A stretch of 29,780 bases of DNA from a virus: the IMG/VR virus record IMGVR_UViG_3300047497_000277, positions 1 through 29,780 of that record; one strand, given 5' to 3'. The notes under the pieces were generated by a model, which ran no database searches, was not told the origin of the DNA, and saw only the letters and a program-made list of their open reading frames with translations. The position numbers and the translations under genes were made by a program. Numbering within the stretch: position 1 is the first letter of the stretch; the number at the start of each line of letters is the position of its first letter. This document shows positions 8,366-15,347 of the stretch, in pieces.

Positions 8366-8408
8366 CATCATCAATGCGAGATTGGTTATAGTCTAACGAT
8401 TGATGATG
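8366..8408 (-). promoter_or_regulatory. Palindromic promoter/operator of the toxin module
   Basis: Two perfectly complementary 10-base arms, CATCATCAAT (8366-8375) and ATTGATGATG (8399-8408), flank a minus-strand TATAAC (8390-8385) that can serve as a -10 box. The -35 is weak. The first codon of the small partner gene is about 40 bases downstream, preceded by a short GCGGC-AAAA-GCCGC hairpin (8345-8358). The layout is what an autoregulated toxin-antitoxin promoter looks like. Confidence 0.55.
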
Positions 8409-8416
8409 TTAGTTGT

Positions 8417-8656
8417 TCACGCAATAAGAGGTTTTTCAACAATTTCCGTCATCGCGAAAAGCGGCGCCAAGCGCCAAGCTCGCAAACCGATTTCATAGAT
8501 GTGGCCAATAGCATCAATGTTTGATGATCGACATTCGCATAGCACCAATGTTTCTTCACTGAAACCCGCCTCTTCGCGAACTCCGATAATTTCGCAAAAC
8601 CGCGACATAAATATGGCACTCGGCTTGATGACCATTCCTAAGGAATCGGCGCTCAT
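8417..8656 (-). CDS. Hypothetical 79-residue protein
   Basis: ATG at 8656, stop at 8417, lying 49 bases after the NlpC/P60 gene and ending nine bases before the toxin operator. The sequence (SAIFMSRFCEIIGVREEAGF, later ECRSSNIDAIGHIYEIGLRA) has the hydrophobic/charged balance of a real small protein and shows no obvious membrane segment. The ribosome site is weak (GAGAAG close to the ATG). I do not recognise a family. It may belong to the same accessory insertion as the toxin pair, because phages of this type normally go straight from the peptidase to the hub gene. It could also be chance coding. Confidence 0.4.
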   Translation of the reverse strand: MSADSLGMVIKPSAIFMSRFCEIIGVREEAGFSEETLVLCECRSSNIDAIGHIYEIGLRAWRLAPLFAMTEIVEKPLIA

Positions 8657-8705
8657 ACTCTTCTCGCAACCCGATATCTGAATGCGCTATCATTCTTCGG
8701 GCAGA

Positions 8706-9353
8706 TCACCCGGCCACTTTCTTACAACCATATGAGCCATAAAATATGGGGGCGGTTTTGGCCTGCTGACTAGCGGGCGAATATCCGTCACAACGCGCAG
8801 CTTCGATGGCCCACCGCTTCAACGTGAAGAACTTCACCGGCCTCGGCTGGCCGCGACCGTTTTCGACTTCGCCGATCGTCGTCAGGCGGAAATTCCGGGA
8901 TGCGTCGTCCTCCTGCACCGATTGGCCGCTGAAGGCGTGAACGATCACCGGCCAGTCGATGACCAGCGCCGCGTGGCTGAAGCAGCGGCCGAACTTGAAG
9001 AGCGCGAAATCGGCAGGGTGCGGCGTTGCGATCTCGACGGCGTAATCAGCGATGCCGCCGAGATAGATTTCGTCATGTCCGTGCAGAAAGAACCGCACCG
9101 GATAGTCGGGCCGCAGATCGGGAAGCAGCCCGGCGGCGTGGTAACTCGCGATCAGCAACTGCAGGCAATCGACGCCCGCGCCCTTGACCCGGGCGCGGTC
9201 GTGGAAGGTCGTGCCGATCCAGGTCCGCGCCTCGGCGATGACGGCTTGGCGTTCATCGAGTTGCATCATCTTAAACAGCCCGCGAAGGCCTGCCGCGCGG
9301 ATCGCGCGTGAGCCGAGGGAGCGGACGCGACCGCCCGGCATTTTAGGGAACAA
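8706..9353 (-). CDS. NlpC/P60-family tail peptidase
   Basis: Tail-tip cysteine peptidase expected to cut peptide stems of peptidoglycan during DNA entry. The core reads AVIAEARTWIGTTFHDRARV then GAGVDCLQLLI, giving catalytic Cys63, with His127 in CFSHAALVID and a possible third residue at His139 (VIVHAFSG). It corresponds to GTA gene 14 in order: after DUF2163, before the hub. The start is uncertain. The TTG at 9353 has GAGG five bases upstream, overlapping the previous stop, and gives 215 residues. Family members usually begin close to MQLDERQ (ATG at 9269 or 9266), which lacks a good ribosome site. The first ~28 residues (basic, RVRSLGSRAIRAAGLRG) are therefore either an unusual extension or untranslated. 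Confidence 0.85.
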   Translation of the reverse strand: MFPKMPGGRVRSLGSRAIRAAGLRGLFKMMQLDERQAVIAEARTWIGTTFHDRARVKGAGVDCLQLLIASYHAAGLLPDLRPDYPVRFFLHGHDEIYLGGIADYAVEIATPHPADFALFKFGRCFSHAALVIDWPVIVHAFSGQSVQEDDASRNFRLTTIGEVENGRGQPRPVKFFTLKRWAIEAARCDGYSPASQQAKTAPIFYGSYGCKKVAG

Positions 9354-9360
9354 GAAAACC

Positions 9361-10266
9361 TCATACCGCCGTCGTCGGCTGCGGGATAAAGGGAAAGCCG
9401 CGATAGCGGGCGGCGTTGGAGAATTTCGGGCAACCGTTCGTTCCGGCCCAGCTTTTGTCGCAGCCCTGATAGATCGTGAACGTGTCGCCGGTTGCGGGCG
9501 CTGTCGGGAATGGGGCCAAGACCGTGATGCTGGCCGAGGTTGAGGAATTATACACCGACACGCGGATCGAACGGGACAGGCCGTTCAGCACGCCGGAGGT
9601 AAAGACGATCTTGCCCAGATTGTAATCGTCCTCGACGTGACCGGTGGTGATGATGTTCAGGTTGATATTCGAAACGCCGGACGACGCAGCGACCGTGCCG
9701 GTTTGCGAATAGGCGGCGGTGTTCACGCCGCAGGCGGCATCGCCGAGATTATTGAGGCATCCCGGCTGATAAAGGTTGCGCGGCATTTGCAGGTTCAACA
9801 GCTCGAGGTGACTGTTGATGGTAAAGGTCGCGATCGTGCGGCTGGCGTCGATCTCCACCACGCGCCCCACGAACAGGCGGATCGCGCCCGCGCGCGTGTC
9901 GCCATAGGTCGGCATGAACAGCCGCTCGAAGATCAGTTCCGAGCCATCGAACACGCCGCTATGCACCGCCGACAGGAATGGCGCGCCGAGGATTTGCGCC
10001 GCGCCGGGGATGACGTCGAATTGTAGCGTATCGACCGCCGTGCCGACCTTTTGATGCACCTTGGCCTTAGCGTCCTGGCGGTCGAAATACGGCCCGGTCG
10101 AACCGCCGCAGGGATAGAGCACGCCATTATAGGTGACATCCTGGTCGCCGCCGCAGTAACGCAGCACGTTCGAGCCCAGATTGCCGCCGGAGAAGGTGAA
10201 GACATCGGCCTGAAACCACTGGCGCGATTCCAGAATTTTCCGCAGCGCGGGCGATGTCGGCTTCAT
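9361..10266 (-). CDS. DUF2163 / BR0599-family tail tip protein
   Basis: A 301-residue minor tail protein, the counterpart of GTA gene 13, thought to link the distal tail to the hub. The N-terminus has the family's ADVFTFSGGNLGSNVLRY plus YPCGGSTGPYFDR pattern. Four cysteines lie in the second half: CLNNLGDAACGVN, and GCDKSWAGTNGCPKF at residues about 268-282, the latter being the strongly conserved C-terminal signature ending NAARYRGFPFIPQP. The start ATG at 10266 overlaps the stop of the preceding small gene (ATGA). Length and order are as expected for the family. Confidence 0.88.
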   Translation of the reverse strand: MKPTSPALRKILESRQWFQADVFTFSGGNLGSNVLRYCGGDQDVTYNGVLYPCGGSTGPYFDRQDAKAKVHQKVGTAVDTLQFDVIPGAAQILGAPFLSAVHSGVFDGSELIFERLFMPTYGDTRAGAIRLFVGRVVEIDASRTIATFTINSHLELLNLQMPRNLYQPGCLNNLGDAACGVNTAAYSQTGTVAASSGVSNINLNIITTGHVEDDYNLGKIVFTSGVLNGLSRSIRVSVYNSSTSASITVLAPFPTAPATGDTFTIYQGCDKSWAGTNGCPKFSNAARYRGFPFIPQPTTAV

Positions 10267-10478
10267 CGCGGAGTCACGCTGATCACGGCGGGCTCGGCAT
10301 CGATATTGCCCGCGAATTGGACGATGACGCCGTCGGCATACGGATCGCCGTAGACCGGTTCGCCGGCGGCATCCTCGATATCCAACAGCATCCGCGCTTG
10401 CGCTTTGTCGGCGGCGGCCACGCGGGCGCTCGCCAGACGATCCGTGGGGCGCGTCCAGATGACAGACCAGAGTTTCAT
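10263..10478 (-). CDS. Small hypothetical tail-region protein
   Basis: About 71 residues starting MKLWSVIWTRPTD at the ATG at 10478; the open frame upstream runs through the DUF2460 gene and is not used. The protein is soluble and acidic, with segments LASARVAAADKAQARMLLDI and PYADGVIVQFAGNI. It fills the gap between the DUF2460 and DUF2163 genes, and its stop overlaps the DUF2163 start (ATGA), which is the main reason to accept it. The ribosome site is weak. No family recognised. Confidence 0.55.
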   Translation of the reverse strand: MKLWSVIWTRPTDRLASARVAAADKAQARMLLDIEDAAGEPVYGDPYADGVIVQFAGNIDAEPAVISVTPR

Positions 10479-10489
10479 AATAGGGCCTA

Positions 10490-11122
10490 CTACTTGATCT
10501 GGATAAACGAGACTTTTTTGTTTTCGAACAGCGATTGCATGAAGTTCGAAAAGGTCATCGTGTCGTCGGTGAAACGCACCGGGAAATAGTAGGAGAAGGT
10601 GGCGACGATGACCTGCCCCACGCCCGGCGCGCCGGCGACGAAGTTGATCGTGCCAGGCGGCGTCGCGCCATTTTCCCAAGCGCCGACGCCGTAATCCGTG
10701 CCGTTGACTTTGGCGACGCCGCCGACCGTCAGGCTCGTCACGCTTTGCGGGGCCAGGATCGGCTCCACCGCGCCGCCATAGGCGCGGATCAATTGAAACT
10801 GGATGGTCGATCCGTCGCCCACGCCGATGGTCTGAGCGGTCACGGAATTGTCGTGCGGGTCGAGATACAGGAACGAATCCAGCATTCCCGTGCGGTTGTT
10901 GAAAAACCCTTCGAGCTGCGCCTGCTCGGTATAAGTCGCACCTTCGAATGTGCCTTGGCGTAGGAAACTATAGGACGACGTCCAGGTCCGGCGCGGCGTC
11001 GATTGCCGAGCGATGCGAATTTCCTTACCGCTGTAATTGGTGACGATAGTGGTGGCGAAGGCCGGGGCGCGATCGACCGGCCATTCGAGACCGGGAAGAG
11101 ACGGGAAAATCGATGTGCTCAT
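10490..11122 (-). CDS. DUF2460 distal tail protein
   Basis: A 210-residue protein matching the DUF2460 (TIGR02217) family, GTA gene 12, the distal tail/baseplate ring protein just after the tape measure. Typical signatures: FPSLPGLEWPVDRAPAFATT at the N-terminus, RRTWTSSYSFL, then LEGFFNNRTGMLDSFLYLDP, and a C-terminal half with VNGTDYGVG, GTINFVAGAPGVGQVI and FPVRFTDDTMTF. It begins four bases after the tape-measure stop. Length and order are as expected for the family. Confidence 0.9.
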   Translation of the reverse strand: MSTSIFPSLPGLEWPVDRAPAFATTIVTNYSGKEIRIARQSTPRRTWTSSYSFLRQGTFEGATYTEQAQLEGFFNNRTGMLDSFLYLDPHDNSVTAQTIGVGDGSTIQFQLIRAYGGAVEPILAPQSVTSLTVGGVAKVNGTDYGVGAWENGATPPGTINFVAGAPGVGQVIVATFSYYFPVRFTDDTMTFSNFMQSLFENKKVSFIQIK

Positions 11123-11125
11123 GGA

Positions 11126-12277
11126 TCAGCCCGGTACGTTAAGAAGGCGCAGCTGGCCTGACAGCGCCTTCACCAGCGCCCCGCCATTGTTCATGAACAG
11201 GCGCTGTACGCTTTGGGCATCGACCGCTTGCACATTGACGTTGATGTGAGTGTCGCCGCCGGCGGTCCCCCCAGTCGAACCCGCGGCGCCGCCGTTTTGG
11301 AAGAAATCACGCATCGGCGCGGCAATCGCGGCGGGCAGGATCGATTCCTTGGCGTGAGCCTGGACCAGCATGTCGGTCGGCAGGTTCCAGACGCCGCCCG
11401 CAGCGGAGAGCCCGGGAATGAAACTGAGCACGGTCAGTTCGGCAGTCTCGCCCGCAGGAACCGCCGCGGGTCCGATTTCCGGCGCCATGAAGGCCGCGAC
11501 GCCGGCGCCTGTCTCAGCTGCCGATACCGTAATCGATTCGATCGCCTTACCCAACATATCGAGGATGCCGGACGAGGCGCCCGCGGCGTCGGAGGCCGAG
11601 CGGATCGCATTGCCGGCCTCGGTCGCTTCGGTCATCGTCAGTTCGGACGCGATCCAGTTGGTGGCGCGTTTGACCGCCATGCCGACGAAATCGGAAATCA
11701 CCGCCTGCCCCATCTTGGCGGTGGCCTGGCGCAAAGTTTCGTTGCCGCGAATGATGCCGTTTAGCGACGATTGGAATGCGTTGCCGATCGGCGACAGGAT
11801 CGACATCCAAGACGCCTCGGATTCCTTGACCCGCTGCTGCTCAAGCGCGCGCATCTTGGCATCGTGCTTGACCTCTTCGGCATCGGCCTTGTTCTGCAAT
11901 TGCTGGCGAACCTGCGCGCTGGCGCTCTGGGCCTGATTCTCTTTGTTCAACTCGCTCCGGATAGCGGCGTAGCGCGCCTCCTCGATACGAATTTGCTGGC
12001 TGATCGCCTCGTCGGCAGACTCTTTATAACTGTCCTTCAGGATCGCTATTTCCGCCGTTTGCTGGGCGAAGCGGTCATCGATCTCTTTCAAACTCCCTTT
12101 TTCGTCGGCAAGAGTTTTCAAGGATTGGCCGGCGCCGGCAGCGGCGGTCCCGATGCCGGCCAAGTTTTCCTGGATTTCCTGCGCCACCTGCGCGACCTGT
12201 TGCGATGAATCGGATAGTCCGCTTTGCAGCGCGTTGTTATCGACCTCGAAACCGATCTGAATCTGATTGTCGGTCAT
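11126..12277 (-). CDS. Tape measure protein (short)
   Basis: A 383-residue protein with a tape measure's composition. There is a long Gln/Ala/Glu-rich helical region (residues about 20-150, such as SQQVAQVAQEIQENLAGIG and RIEEARYAAIRSELNKE), then a hydrophobic Ala/Gly-rich region around 225-300 (SAAETGAGVAAFMAPEIGP), and a C-terminal HINVNVQAVDAQSVQRLF, the usual last segment of such proteins. At roughly 1.5 angstrom per residue for extended helical tape measures, a tail of only about 55-60 nm is implied, close to the short GTA-like tail. It lies between the tail-chaperone region and DUF2460, with a lipoprotein gene inserted just upstream. Confidence 0.85.
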   Translation of the reverse strand: MTDNQIQIGFEVDNNALQSGLSDSSQQVAQVAQEIQENLAGIGTAAAGAGQSLKTLADEKGSLKEIDDRFAQQTAEIAILKDSYKESADEAISQQIRIEEARYAAIRSELNKENQAQSASAQVRQQLQNKADAEEVKHDAKMRALEQQRVKESEASWMSILSPIGNAFQSSLNGIIRGNETLRQATAKMGQAVISDFVGMAVKRATNWIASELTMTEATEAGNAIRSASDAAGASSGILDMLGKAIESITVSAAETGAGVAAFMAPEIGPAAVPAGETAELTVLSFIPGLSAAGGVWNLPTDMLVQAHAKESILPAAIAAPMRDFFQNGGAAGSTGGTAGGDTHINVNVQAVDAQSVQRLFMNNGGALVKALSGQLRLLNVPG

Positions 12278-12285
12278 GGCTCACC

Positions 12286-12315
12286 CATAAAAAAAGCGCC
12301 CGCGAGGGGCGCTTT
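12286..12315 (-). terminator. Intrinsic terminator after the lipoprotein gene
   Basis: Read leftward, GCGCCC (12312-12307) pairs with GGGCGC (12301-12296) and is followed by an unbroken T-tract (12295-12289). It lies between the lipoprotein stop at 12336 and the tape-measure start at 12277, so it ends the lipoprotein transcript inside the tail operon. Confidence 0.85.
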
Positions 12316-12335
12316 CGAGATACAGAACAAACGCG

Positions 12336-12947
12336 TTAGTTCGTGGACGTTTTTATCGCGGTCAAAAGGCCGTCCTCGAAATAGAGAACGTTATTGTCGG
12401 GATAGCTCCATTTCTCGCGTGTGCTGTTTATTGTTTTGAGTGTTTCGATCTTATTGGGGTCACCCCAGGCCGTTCCCAAAACGCTTTTCTGCGACATCCC
12501 GACGACGACACCCGGGAGTTGCCGCCGCCTTTCGAACTCCGGCTTATCGAGATGGCGGAGAAAGGTCGGATAGGCGCCGATAGCTTTTGGGGCGATCGCC
12601 GGCGGACGGTCGATCAGCGCGGCGCGAAAACTCTGGATCGGAATCTCCACGAAACCTTGAGAACCGTTATCGAGAGCGACCTTAAACCAGGTCTGGAGCT
12701 CCGGGGACTCGTAGAACCCGAGGACCGTTATTTTCCCGGGCACGACTACGGAATTCGACGCGTAATTAGGCTGCGAATACAACAAAAGCGTACTGCCGTT
12801 TTTGGTGTAGTAGGTGTGACCGATATAGGGTGCGGCGACAGCGCTGTCTTGCGCTTGAAACTTGTCCTGGATCGTCGTGCATGCGACGAGCGCCGCGCCG
12901 CAAATTCCGAAAACAAAACCCTTCAGTATCCATTCAGCATTTCGCAA
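12336..12947 (-). CDS. Lipoprotein with SH3-like and SmpA/OmlA-like parts
   Basis: A secreted lipoprotein of about 203 residues. I choose the TTG at 12947 because GGAGG lies about five bases upstream and it yields a textbook short signal peptide: basic start, hydrophobic ILKGFVFGICGAALVA, then the lipobox cysteine (ALVAC). ATG at 12959 is the alternative; the longest frame starts at 12986. After the signal, residues about 35-110 look SH3-like (TYYTKNGSTLLLYSQPNY, WFKVALDNGSQGFVEI). The C-terminal 60 residues (GMSQKSVLGTAWGDPNKIET, later FEDGLLTAIKTS) resemble SmpA/OmlA-type outer-membrane lipoproteins. It overlaps the end of the tail-chaperone frame and has its own terminator. A lipoprotein among tail genes suggests a lysogenic-conversion gene, for example superinfection exclusion; that role is inference. 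Confidence 0.7.
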   Translation of the reverse strand: MRNAEWILKGFVFGICGAALVACTTIQDKFQAQDSAVAAPYIGHTYYTKNGSTLLLYSQPNYASNSVVVPGKITVLGFYESPELQTWFKVALDNGSQGFVEIPIQSFRAALIDRPPAIAPKAIGAYPTFLRHLDKPEFERRRQLPGVVVGMSQKSVLGTAWGDPNKIETLKTINSTREKWSYPDNNVLYFEDGLLTAIKTSTN

Positions 12948-13475
12948 ACACCCCTCCATCGCCCGTTTCGGAGAGCAGTTCTCCAAGTCCGGTTGTTCCG
13001 GTTTCGTGCCGGTTATAGCCGATCATTCGACGTAGGAGTAGATGGGATGGCGGAAATTTAAGCCAGTAGGCGGCGAGTTCCTGATATTGACCGAGCGTCA
13101 TGCCGTCGATCTCGGCCCATGTATATCCGCAGGCCGTGGCGATCAGAGCGTAGATATCGCCCCAGCCGGGGAATTCGCCGCCGGGGCTTCCCCCGGCGAT
13201 GCCGCCCGGCGCTCGAGACCCGACAGGACCGCGACCGTGGAGACGGCGGCTTGCAGCTCCACAATGCTGGGCGACAGATCGTCGAACCGGGCGCGGGTGA
13301 AATCGGGATCGGCCGAGGTCATCGCGGCGGCGATGATCTCGCCCTGCGCGTCGACCTTGGCCTCGCTGTCGATGCCGAGCTGGAGGAACAGCGGCAATAT
13401 CCGCTTCAGATCGCGGAATTTCAGCGGCGCGACCGGATAGGCCTGCCCGCCCAGGGTAACGGTTTCGCCGGCCAT
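12934..13475 (-). CDS. Tail assembly chaperone, G-T frameshift fusion
   Basis: Predicted long chaperone form of about 180 residues, made by a -1 shift from the G frame near 13190. Beyond the G stop, the -1 frame continues open as FPGWGDIYALIATACGYTW, then AEIDGMTLGQYQELAAYWLK and RRMIGYNRHETGT, ending at TGA 12934-12936. It has no usable start of its own: the first ATG lies mid-domain. The helical domain, with its W-aromatic-rich second part just downstream of G and upstream of the tape measure, matches the lambda GT arrangement and the two-ORF chaperones of GTA-like phages. The product would bind the tape measure and recruit tail tube subunits. The alternative is an ancestral fusion broken by a frameshift mutation. 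Confidence 0.65.
13143..13475 (-). CDS. Tail assembly chaperone, G-like
   Basis: A 110-residue protein starting one base after the tail-tube stop. The N-terminal half (VTLGGQAYPVAPLKFRDLKR, ILPLFLQLGIDSEAKV) is the usual start of gpG-like chaperones, which keep the tape measure soluble and assemble the tail around it. A helical second half (FDDLSPSIVELQAAVSTVAV) is followed by an Ala/Pro/Gly-rich linker (RRAASPGEAPAANSPAG). The linker is where the frame can shift to the longer form ending at 12934. Stop TGA at 13143. Confidence 0.75.
   Translation of the reverse strand: MAGETVTLGGQAYPVAPLKFRDLKRILPLFLQLGIDSEAKVDAQGEIIAAAMTSADPDFTRARFDDLSPSIVELQAAVSTVAVLSGLERRAASPGEAPAANSPAGAISTL
13187..13194 (-). 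other. Candidate -1 frameshift site
   Basis: Read leftward the bases are GGGGGAAG, with zero-frame codons CCG GGG GAA GCC. It resembles lambda's GGGAAAG slip site but is not a perfect X-XXY-YYZ heptamer: the Gly codon re-pairs exactly after a -1 slip, the Glu codon does not. Both frames remain open across it, and the overlap extends from upstream of this site to the G stop at 13143. Confidence 0.4.
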
Positions 13476-13476
13476 G

Positions 13477-14211
13477 TTATTCGCTCAACCAAACATTGCC
13501 GATATTGCCGGCGGCATCGGCCGCGGCCTGGAAATCGAATTCGGGGATCATGAAGTCCTCGTTCTTGAAAGCAAGCGAAAGCTTCGGCGCGATCACCGAG
13601 TTCAGTTGCAGGTTCAGGAGCTTGCCTTGGTACTGTTCGTTCAGCACCAGCTTGAAAGTCGGTTGCGCGCCCATCAACAGATTGGTCAGCGCCAGGCTGG
13701 TCCCGGCCGTCGTGGTGTAGCTGTAGGTGATCAGCACATTGGCGTTGGCGTCGCCCGACCCGAAGGTGTAGACGCCGCCGCTGACCGAATATTGCCCGGT
13801 CGCGGGCGCGCTGGGCACCGGCGTCAGCATCGCGCCGTTCGCGGCATAGGCGACGCCGAGATCGGCGACGAAGGTGGCGTGGTTGGCCACCGTCACCGTA
13901 TAGGCCGAACTGGCCGGTACGGTTCCGGCCTCCCCCAACTGCGTCAGCGTGTTGCCGCTGCCCAAGGTCTGGCCGAAGAAGATGTTGTTGAAATTGGCGG
14001 CTGTGATGCGCGCCGCCTTGGCCTTGCCGGTGATCTTGAGCGCGCCGCGCGCCAGCGCCGCCGGGGCCTGGAACTGCCCCATCAGTTCCTTGACGGTGAA
14101 GCTGATATCGAGCTGGACCTCCTGCAAAGTGCCGAACTGCGCTGGGGCGGGATTGGCGATATCGGTGCGCAGCGCGATAAGCGCGCCGACGCCGAAGGCA
14201 TATTGGGTCAT
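13477..14211 (-). CDS. Major tail tube protein with inserted beta-domain
   Basis: A 244-residue tail tube subunit. The outer parts (FGTLQEVQLDISFTVKELMG, then ALKITGKAKAARITAANFNN, and the C-terminal LNLQLNSVIAPKLSLAFKNE with FMIPEFDFQAAADAAGN) have the pattern of tail tube proteins of long-tailed phages. Residues about 105-166 form an extra beta-domain (YTVTVANHATF, GVYTFGSGDANANVLITYSY) whose relative occurs in the tail hub at residues 212-272. Such insertions usually decorate the outside of the tube. AGGAG lies nine bases before the ATG. It is followed directly by the tail-chaperone gene. Confidence 0.85.
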   Translation of the reverse strand: MTQYAFGVGALIALRTDIANPAPAQFGTLQEVQLDISFTVKELMGQFQAPAALARGALKITGKAKAARITAANFNNIFFGQTLGSGNTLTQLGEAGTVPASSAYTVTVANHATFVADLGVAYAANGAMLTPVPSAPATGQYSVSGGVYTFGSGDANANVLITYSYTTTAGTSLALTNLLMGAQPTFKLVLNEQYQGKLLNLQLNSVIAPKLSLAFKNEDFMIPEFDFQAAADAAGNIGNVWLSE

Positions 14212-14214
14212 GGA

Positions 14215-14430
14215 TCAGATCTCCTGTTCAAAAAACTGGGCGATTTCGGTTTCGAGATGGCCCAGCGCCGCGCGCAGATGGTTGTAGGCATCGACAGAGC
14301 GGGCGACCGGCGACCCGGGGATATGCGCGTTGAACCAGCGGTCGATCGCCGAGCGCGCCGGGCTGGTCGCGGGCGTGGGTGCGCCTTCGGCGGCCGGCTC
14401 GACCGGCGCCGTATCGGAAATGTCGGACAT
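14215..14430 (-). CDS. Hypothetical protein before the tail tube gene
   Basis: 71 residues, ATG at 14430 preceded by AGGAG. The first ~28 residues are Ala/Pro/Glu-rich and look disordered (TAPVEPAAEGAPTPATSPAR). The rest is helical: SAIDRWFNAHIPGSPVARSV, then AYNHLRAALGHLETEIAQFF. It ends four bases before the tail tube start, between tail terminator and tube. A small helical protein here could aid tail assembly, but I do not recognise a family. Confidence 0.6.
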   Translation of the reverse strand: MSDISDTAPVEPAAEGAPTPATSPARSAIDRWFNAHIPGSPVARSVDAYNHLRAALGHLETEIAQFFEQEI

Positions 14431-14439
14431 AGGAGTCTC

Positions 14440-14874
14440 CTAGGGGGTCAGGATTTCGATCGGGACGATGGCGAAGGCGTATTCGCCGAGCAGGCCTTCG
14501 TCGGTGTCTATCCGGCCGTTGATGGTGACGCGCCGAGCCAGACCGCCCAGCGTCTGCACCACCGCCGCGTCGTTGGCGCCGAAGGCCTGTTCGACAGCGT
14601 CGAGCAGCGGATTCAGCAGGGATGAGGTCGGGAAGCTTTTGTCGCCGGAATGAGCGTAGAGCACGAGGTCGATATGCATGATCCGCTTCAGCGGCTGCAT
14701 CCCGGTCCATTCGACGGTCTCGCCGCGATAGATCATGAACAATGCCGGGCAGTTTCCCGGCCCGACATCCTGCGGCGATTTAAGCCGCCGGCCGGCGAGG
14801 CGGATACCGGGGACGGCGTGGTCGCCAACCGTCAACAGATCGAACAAGGCGGCCTGGATGGCTTCACGGCTCAT
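14440..14874 (-). CDS. Probable tail terminator
   Basis: 144 residues; its start overlaps the upstream stop (ATGA at 14871-14874). The layout fits tail terminator/tail completion proteins: a leading helix SREAIQAALFDLL, then strands PALFMIYRGETVEW and MHIDLVLYAHSGD, a long helix SLLNPLLDAVEQAFGANDAA, and closing strands RVTINGRIDTD and AFAIVPIEIL. It sits between the gp10-like gene and the tail tube, the slot of GTA gene 8. No single decisive motif is visible, so the assignment rests on order and secondary-structure pattern. Confidence 0.65.
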   Translation of the reverse strand: MSREAIQAALFDLLTVGDHAVPGIRLAGRRLKSPQDVGPGNCPALFMIYRGETVEWTGMQPLKRIMHIDLVLYAHSGDKSFPTSSLLNPLLDAVEQAFGANDAAVVQTLGGLARRVTINGRIDTDEGLLGEYAFAIVPIEILTP

Positions 14875-15347
14875 GGCTTGGAGACCTCCGCCAAGGCGTC
14901 GGCGAGAATGCCCGGAATGGCGGGCGCGATTTCGGCGAGCGCGGCGCGCAGAAAGGAGTGCGCCGGATAATCGACGCGGCGGGTATGCGCCCGCACCGGG
15001 ACATCGACCGGTTTGATCGGCCGACCGAAGGCCATGGTCTGCCGCCGGACGAAGGGGGCGATATTTTCAATGCCGCTGAAACCGTATTCTTGGAAAGCGG
15101 CATAGGGCGTGTCGGCTGTTACGGTTGCGGCGATGCCGGTTCCGGTCGCGCTGACTTGGGCGGCCAGCGAGGCGCGAAGCGTGCCGGTGCGGGCTTTCAG
15201 CACCCCGCCGGACAGATTGCGCGATGCGGCGGCGAGAATTTGCGTGGCGATGAGGTTACTCGCCCGTGAGATTGCCGCCTCGGCGGCGGCTGGATAGGCG
15301 TTCAGCCAGTCCTCGACCGGCTGTGTGTTCAAGGTCGCGCCGATCAT
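14871..15347 (-). CDS. HK97 gp10-like tail completion protein
   Basis: 158 residues. The pattern KARTGTLRASLAAQV followed by TADTPYAAFQEYGFSGIE and RVDYPAHSFLRAALAEIAPA is characteristic of the HK97 gp10/minor tail family, which completes the head-tail junction (GTA gene 7). The 'YA.FQE.G' segment and the C-terminal 'P..FLR.AL' are the key marks. The start at 15347 overlaps the upstream connector stop (ATGA), and the stop overlaps the next start the same way, so the three head-tail genes are translationally linked. Confidence 0.82.
   Translation of the reverse strand: MIGATLNTQPVEDWLNAYPAAAEAAISRASNLIATQILAAASRNLSGGVLKARTGTLRASLAAQVSATGTGIAATVTADTPYAAFQEYGFSGIENIAPFVRRQTMAFGRPIKPVDVPVRAHTRRVDYPAHSFLRAALAEIAPAIPGILADALAEVSKP

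Noticed and set aside
13058-13264. Minus-strand 68-residue frame over the G/T junction
   Set aside because: Arg/Ser-rich third frame; the G frame and its -1 continuation explain this stretch.
13474-14625. Long plus-strand open frame over the tail tube and neighbours
   Set aside because: Spans three well supported minus-strand genes with ribosome sites; composition is antisense-like.
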